This document shows positions 57,814 through 62,000 of a stretch of 62,000 nucleotides of DNA, one piece after another. The notes beneath the pieces were generated by a model. That model ran no database searches. It saw nothing but the letters and a program-made list of their open reading frames with translations, and was not told the origin of the DNA. Each line of letters begins with the position of its first letter. Position 1 is the stretch's first letter. Position numbers and translations under genes: made by a program. Origin of the DNA: Diphasiastrum complanatum (Eukaryota; Streptophyta; Lycopodiopsida; Lycopodiales; Lycopodiaceae). The stretch covers positions 43,923,408-43,985,407 of the forward strand of contig CM055107.1 of assembly GCA_029204225.1 (NCBI GenBank), written 5' to 3'.

Positions 57814-59132
57814 AGTTCCACCTTTGATAGCTCCACCTTTGCCAAGTTAACACTCTCCACTGCAATATTAGCATCAAGCTTAAACAATCTACCTTGCTTA
57901 AAGCCTTTGGCTATACATTCATCATTTCTAAGGATGGAACAAACTCCATGCTTAAATTGTACATCTAGGCCATTATCCATTAACTGGCCAACACTAAGCA
58001 AATTCTTGGTTAACTTAGGAACATAAAGAACATTATCTAGATTCATCCTTTTGGATGATCCCACATACAAGAGAATTGTTCCTATTCCACTTATCTTACA
58101 TTCTTGACTACTTGCAGTATAGATTGATCTATGTAAGTCATTGTAAGAAAGTAAGGTGGAGAATATGTCCTTTTGATATGTCATGTGGGAACTTGCCCCA
58201 CTATCAATCCACCAAGAATCATTGGTGTTGCTCTTGGATGATGGTGGTTTGTTGGAAACCATCAAGGATGACTCTTCATCCTCCTCTTCCTCCTGATGTG
58301 CAATGTTGCTTTGTTTGCTCTCTTGTGCCTTCTTCTTCTTGAGACATTCTGATGCAAAATGTCCTTTCTTTCCACAGAAAAAACATTTGTACTTGGACTT
58401 GTCTTTGATCTTGCCCTTTGAGCTTGAAGTCTCATCCTCCTCCTTGGTCTCCTTGAAGTGCTTCTTCTTGCCATTGGTCTTCTTCTTGCTTTTGAATGAG
58501 AAATTAGCTTTCTCATCACCATCCTGCAGAGAAATAGCATTCATTCTTGCATTGGTATGCAACATCCTACACTCTTCAGCTACTAATACACTGTGTAGCT
58601 TTTCTATAGTAGGCAAAGTGTCTTGGATTGCAAAGCTTTGGACCAAATTTGTAAAGCCACTCCCTAGACCATTTAGGACAATCTGAACAAGCTCACTATC
58701 TTGAATCTTCTCTCCAATGGAAGCTAACTCCCTATTAAGAGACTTGATTCTTAGCACATAATCTTGTGCATTCTCATCACTCCTCTTCATGCTTTGTAGA
58801 ATCTGATTCCTAAGCATGAGAACCCTCGAAGTATTACTAGACTCATAGATAGATTTTAAAGATTCCCAAGCCTCTTTAGCACTCTTACATGATGATACTT
58901 CCCTTAAAAGATCATTGCCTGCATTCATCTTAATACAGTGAAGTGCAAGCCTAGACCTTTTCTTGTATCTCACTAATTCCTATGCACCTAGAGGTTCATC
59001 TTCATCATCTATTAGAAACTCATAAAGATCCTGGAGCACCATTAGTGACTCCATCCTCACTTTCCAAATAGCATAATTGGTAGAATTTAACCTCTCACTA
59101 GCTTCTAGAAGGTAGGCTCCCACTGATCCCAT
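57567..59132 (-). pseudogene. B-2 gag and protease
   Basis: The original start is probably the ATG at 59,130-59,132 (MGSVGAYLLEASERL, then YAIWKVRMESL as in family A). An in-frame TAG at 58,980-58,982 interrupts gag after about 50 codons; the downstream frame (to 57,567) restarts at 58,973. It has CCHC knuckle CFFCGKKGHFASEC, protease WWIDSGASSHMT, and the first half of the integrase zinc motif WHKRLGHPNYK before the frameshift. The lysine-rich stretch between gag and knuckle is typical of this copia type. Confidence 0.88.
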
Positions 59133-59751
59133 CTTACTAGCAAGATTCTACACACAAGATATAGATTTGTTTGGACCTGAAACTCACAAAGGTTTCTAAC
59201 TTGCAATGTTTCACTCAAATGTTGACTTCTAATCCAACAGATGGATTTGTAATCACCGTTCTATCACTCCCTCACAAGCTGGAATGAAGATAAGATGAGA
59301 TGAAAACTACACTCAAGCAAATCTTGCCAATCTTGGCTATTCTTGGACAAAAACTGACTCTATCTCTCTCATTCACTTTGATGTACTTTCAAGACCTGGT
59401 TTCCACTTTAAGAAGGTCTGAAATCAGCCTAGATTAATTAGTTTTCATGAAACAAATTCAAAACTAATGAATGGCAAGTGATCTTGGTAGCTTATCCTAG
59501 GATTTGCACCAAAAATTACATCAAACTGACACCATATGAATTTTCTATGATCCAATGAATATGGGTTATTAAATGATGGTTCAGAGATGCCCACACGTGT
59601 GAACAGTACAGATTTTGATCCTGAAAAAGTTTGGGATCAAATCCCCTCACCAAAACCTGGATACCAGCTCGCCCTTCCAATACTAGCTTTTTGCACCAAA
59701 ACCTGCTAAAACTGGATTAGATTCAAACACAGATCAATGGCCTTGTACTTG
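59133..59751 (-). other. B-2 leader region
   Basis: About 620 bases lie between the PBS and the gag start, much shorter than in family A and without its triplicated repeat. No coding sequence. Confidence 0.6.
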
Positions 59752-59763
59752 GCTCTGATACCA
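59752..59763 (-). other. B-2 primer binding site (initiator tRNA-Met)
   Basis: TGGTATCAGAGC on the minus strand directly follows the 5' LTR. Confidence 0.92.
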
Positions 59764-60454
59764 TGTGAAAAGTACAGTACTAAGGACCATAAATGGATCT
59801 TTGAATGATCCACAAGGTGATTGTATGCTTGTTAAACAATCTATCAGAAACTAGTCATCAAAAAACAAGATCTAGTTTAGTAGCTTGATAGGAAACAAGT
59901 AGAGACAATCAAAGCAATGATCAAATAGTCTAATCCAACTCCACATGTGTGGAAATAAGGCTGTAGTACGGCCTGTAGACAGTGTTTACAAAGTGCCAAA
60001 GCGGGGTTTCATTGGAAAAATAGAGTAATCACCATACAATGAGAGGAAACTCGAGTTTCTCCTTGAGGCTCCAAAAAGTTTCTATCTTCTCACTACGGAG
60101 AATGGAAATACATAGTAAAACACACTTCCTTTGAAAAGTTAGGTGAAAATCCAGCATGTAATAAGGAAGTAGACTCCACTTTCTTGCCCTAATGTGAAAA
60201 CCCTAGCCTAGATCCAAGAGTCATGCTTGGTAGGTGCATGGTAGGTACAAATCTCATCATAAATCATGGTCTAGATTCTACAAAGTAGGAATCACTACCA
60301 AATAGACACAACCACTCCTCTTGACTCGTGGTAACCTACTTTAGGTGTGTATGTACAAGTGGCACTTTGGCCATTCAAGTAACCAACAAACAATATTGAC
60401 AAAATGTACAATATTCTACATGGCTAGATTTGCCAATGTAGGCAATTTTTCACA
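59764..60454 (-). repeat. B-2 5' LTR, complete
   Basis: 691 bp, TGTGAAAAGTACAG...GCAATTTTTCACA. It is the only full-length family-B LTR in the window and shows what the others lost. TATTC occurs once at 60,412-60,416. Confidence 0.92.
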
Positions 60455-62000
60455 CTATAGTAAACCAATTACACTTCCTTTATTTGCACTTTCTCTCTAA
60501 GGAATGATAACTGATTTTGATATTTGCTTGCTCCAAGAATGAAATCTCGAATTTAGAGATAATGCAATTGTGTTTTGATTATCACAATAGATAGTCATTG
60601 GATGTGGCTGAGCAAGGTCGATATCTACAAGAGGTCATTCCTTAGCCAAATTGCCTCCTTGGTAGCATTCGTGAAAGCTATATATCTCGATTCCATTGAT
60701 GATAATGCTACTGAGGTTTGCTTTCGGCTGTTCCATGAGATTGGGCCTTGATTAAATAAGAATACAAATCCCGAAGTCAATCTTCTGGTATCGAAATCTC
60801 TTACCCAATTTGCATATGTGTAACCTTCGAGAATATTGGCAGATTGGCTGCCTCCATAAGAGATGCTGAGATGTCTTGTTGCTTGGACATACTTTATGAA
60901 CTTCATGAGTGCTTTTTAACAGGTTGGACCGGACCTGAATTCAATAGGAACTGGTTGAGTGAACCGATCGAGCATGCAAGGTTGGGTCGAGTGTAGAGCA
61001 TTACATATAGTGAGCCGATGGTGGAGTGAAATGGATATTGCTTCATTTCCTCTTTTTTAGTCTCATTTTGAGTACATTGTTCCTTTGACAACTTCAGACT
61101 AGGGTCAGTGGAAAGTGACTCAATTTGCAGTTGGTCATTCCATATTTGTCTAGCACGTTGATGAGATATCGTTGTTGACTGATGAAAATTTGTCTGCTGG
61201 ATTGAATTTGAAAAATTTGAATTCCAAGACAGTAATACTCGTGTGCTAGCATGCATTTTCTATCCTTCAATAAATTCAGATTATTACTAAACAGTAATGT
61301 ATCATCCAAATAAAGAGTGATGACAATAAAGGAATTCGATAGAGACTTGAAATAGACATTCGAGTCTGCCAAGTCTGGAATAAAATCATTCTCGATTAAA
61401 AATGTATTGATTCTCTAGAACTAGGCTATCCTTTGATGCAATTTGAGTCGTTGAGATTCGGACTCAATTTCCGAGTCAGTATCGATTTTCTGTTGTTCGA
61501 TCTTGGAGCTATTTTCGATACTTAGATCGGAAATTTTTTGAGCTTTCCCCTTGTGGTCAAAAAACTGATCTTACACAAAAATGATGTCTCTACTAGTGTA
61601 AGCTTTCTAGGTGTCCAGATTGTAGAGCTAGTATGCCTTGAGTCGAAGTTTGAAGAGCTTGACTATTTGTAGAATAACAGTGACTAAGTTTATAGAGGTA
61701 GCCACATCTCCTACCAAAAGCTAGAATTTTTTGAGTTTTTTTAAGAATAGTGCATCCCTCTATATCGAATTCTACCCTACGACTAAAATCAGTGATTCTA
61801 CTTATTGAAAGCAAATTTTTGGTCAGATTAGGAACATGAAGAACATTGGACAACAACTTTATTTCACCATTCTGAAATTTGACTCTGACTGTTCCTTCAC
61901 CCAGATGAGTTGTCTCCAAGTTGCACAACTCAAGAATGGGTGAATGGCTTGTAGTCTTGGAACCAGTCTCAATGGTGAGTCATGTGTTGAGTTGCTCCCG
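60455..62000 (-). pseudogene. Decayed copia element E (RNase H, RT, pre-integrase region)
   Basis: From right to left on the minus strand: 61,593-61,928 holds the region between protease and integrase (LLSNVLHVPNLTKNLLSISRITD, LYKLSHCYS); 61,094-61,372 holds RT with VITLYLDDTLLFS (LDD where YVDD is usual); 60,903-61,256 the RT end in another frame; and 60,625-60,906 RNase H (GGSQSANILEGYTYANW, SSMESRYIAF). The segment 60,460-60,620 gives the RNase H end (YCDNQNTIALS). The integrase and part of RT between about 61,373 and 61,593 are largely missing. B-2 interrupts its 3' end, and its 5' end is outside the window. Confidence 0.75.

Larger units (their letters stand above)
54502..60454 (-). mobile_element. 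Copia element B-2, nearly complete but inactivated
   Basis: The layout on the minus strand is 5' LTR 59,764-60,454, PBS, leader, gag-protease, integrase, RT-RNase H, polypurine tract, 3' LTR 54,502-55,150. The 3' LTR lacks its first ~50 bases, so the outer target duplication cannot be read. The LTRs differ at about a dozen positions in ~640 shared bases. The right side abuts decayed copia E in its RNase H region. Lesions (stop, two frameshifts, a second stop, YVYD) make it non-autonomous. Confidence 0.92.

Noticed and set aside
60903-61372. LDD in element E RT as a novel active-site variant
   Set aside because: Element E is heavily decayed with frameshifts, so a single substitution there carries little meaning.

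Overview
The window is plant nuclear DNA from a repeat-rich genome. It is AT-rich, has almost no gene space, and is filled with Ty1/copia and Ty3/gypsy LTR retrotransposons nested in each other. Ty1/copia polyproteins with tRNA-iMet primer sites, plus two SRC2-like C2-domain genes, point to a land plant. The abundance of decayed LTR elements would suit a gymnosperm-sized genome, but the species cannot be fixed by eye. I saw no tRNA, rRNA, CRISPR or prokaryotic features.

Layout. 1-5.6 kb: tail and LTR of a decayed copia element carrying a short terminal-inverted-repeat transposon, then a LINE fragment fused to a second decayed copia element (D-1) with part of its LTR. 6.85-7.38 kb: intact C2-domain gene (+). 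7.4-12.4 kb: intergenic debris (gypsy integrase remnant, short repeats, a lone family-D LTR). 12.45-12.63 kb: minisatellite with a CCAAT core in every unit. 12.9-16.65 kb: decayed gypsy gag/protease. 18.6-19.69 kb: left arm of a ~1.1 kb inverted repeat, then a 157 bp TC microsatellite. 21.6-22.28 kb: tandemly duplicated 5' end of a gypsy gag gene, cut by copia element B-1.

22.28-41.54 kb is a nested stack. B-1 (minus strand) has its 3' LTR split by a 12.2 kb tandem copia array (family A: LTR-body-LTR-body-LTR, both 1317-aa polyproteins open, one pair of TATTC target duplications). B-1 ends abruptly at 37,709, where the right inverted-repeat arm starts; that arm is itself split by an internally deleted copia element C (650 bp LTRs, target duplication CAGAT). 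41.6-44.95 kb: decayed copia D-2. 45.6-48.25 kb: decayed minus-strand coding region of unknown family. 48.3-50.8 kb: scattered gag/protease pieces. 53.04-53.56 kb: second C2-domain gene (-), an inverted paralogue of the first. 54.5-60.45 kb: nearly complete but inactivated copia B-2. 60.46 kb to the end: decayed copia E (-), running off the window.

The two C2 genes are the only likely host genes. Relative ages are readable: family A is very young (I found one LTR difference in three 655 bp LTRs), B and C are older (about 2-3 percent LTR divergence), and D, E and the gypsy pieces are old and full of stops. The most interesting points are the uninterrupted tandem A array, the loss of a catalytic RT aspartate (YVYD) shared by both B copies, repeat-structured leaders and LTRs, and two inverted pairs (C2 genes and repeat arms) sharing nearly the same axis at about 30.1 kb.
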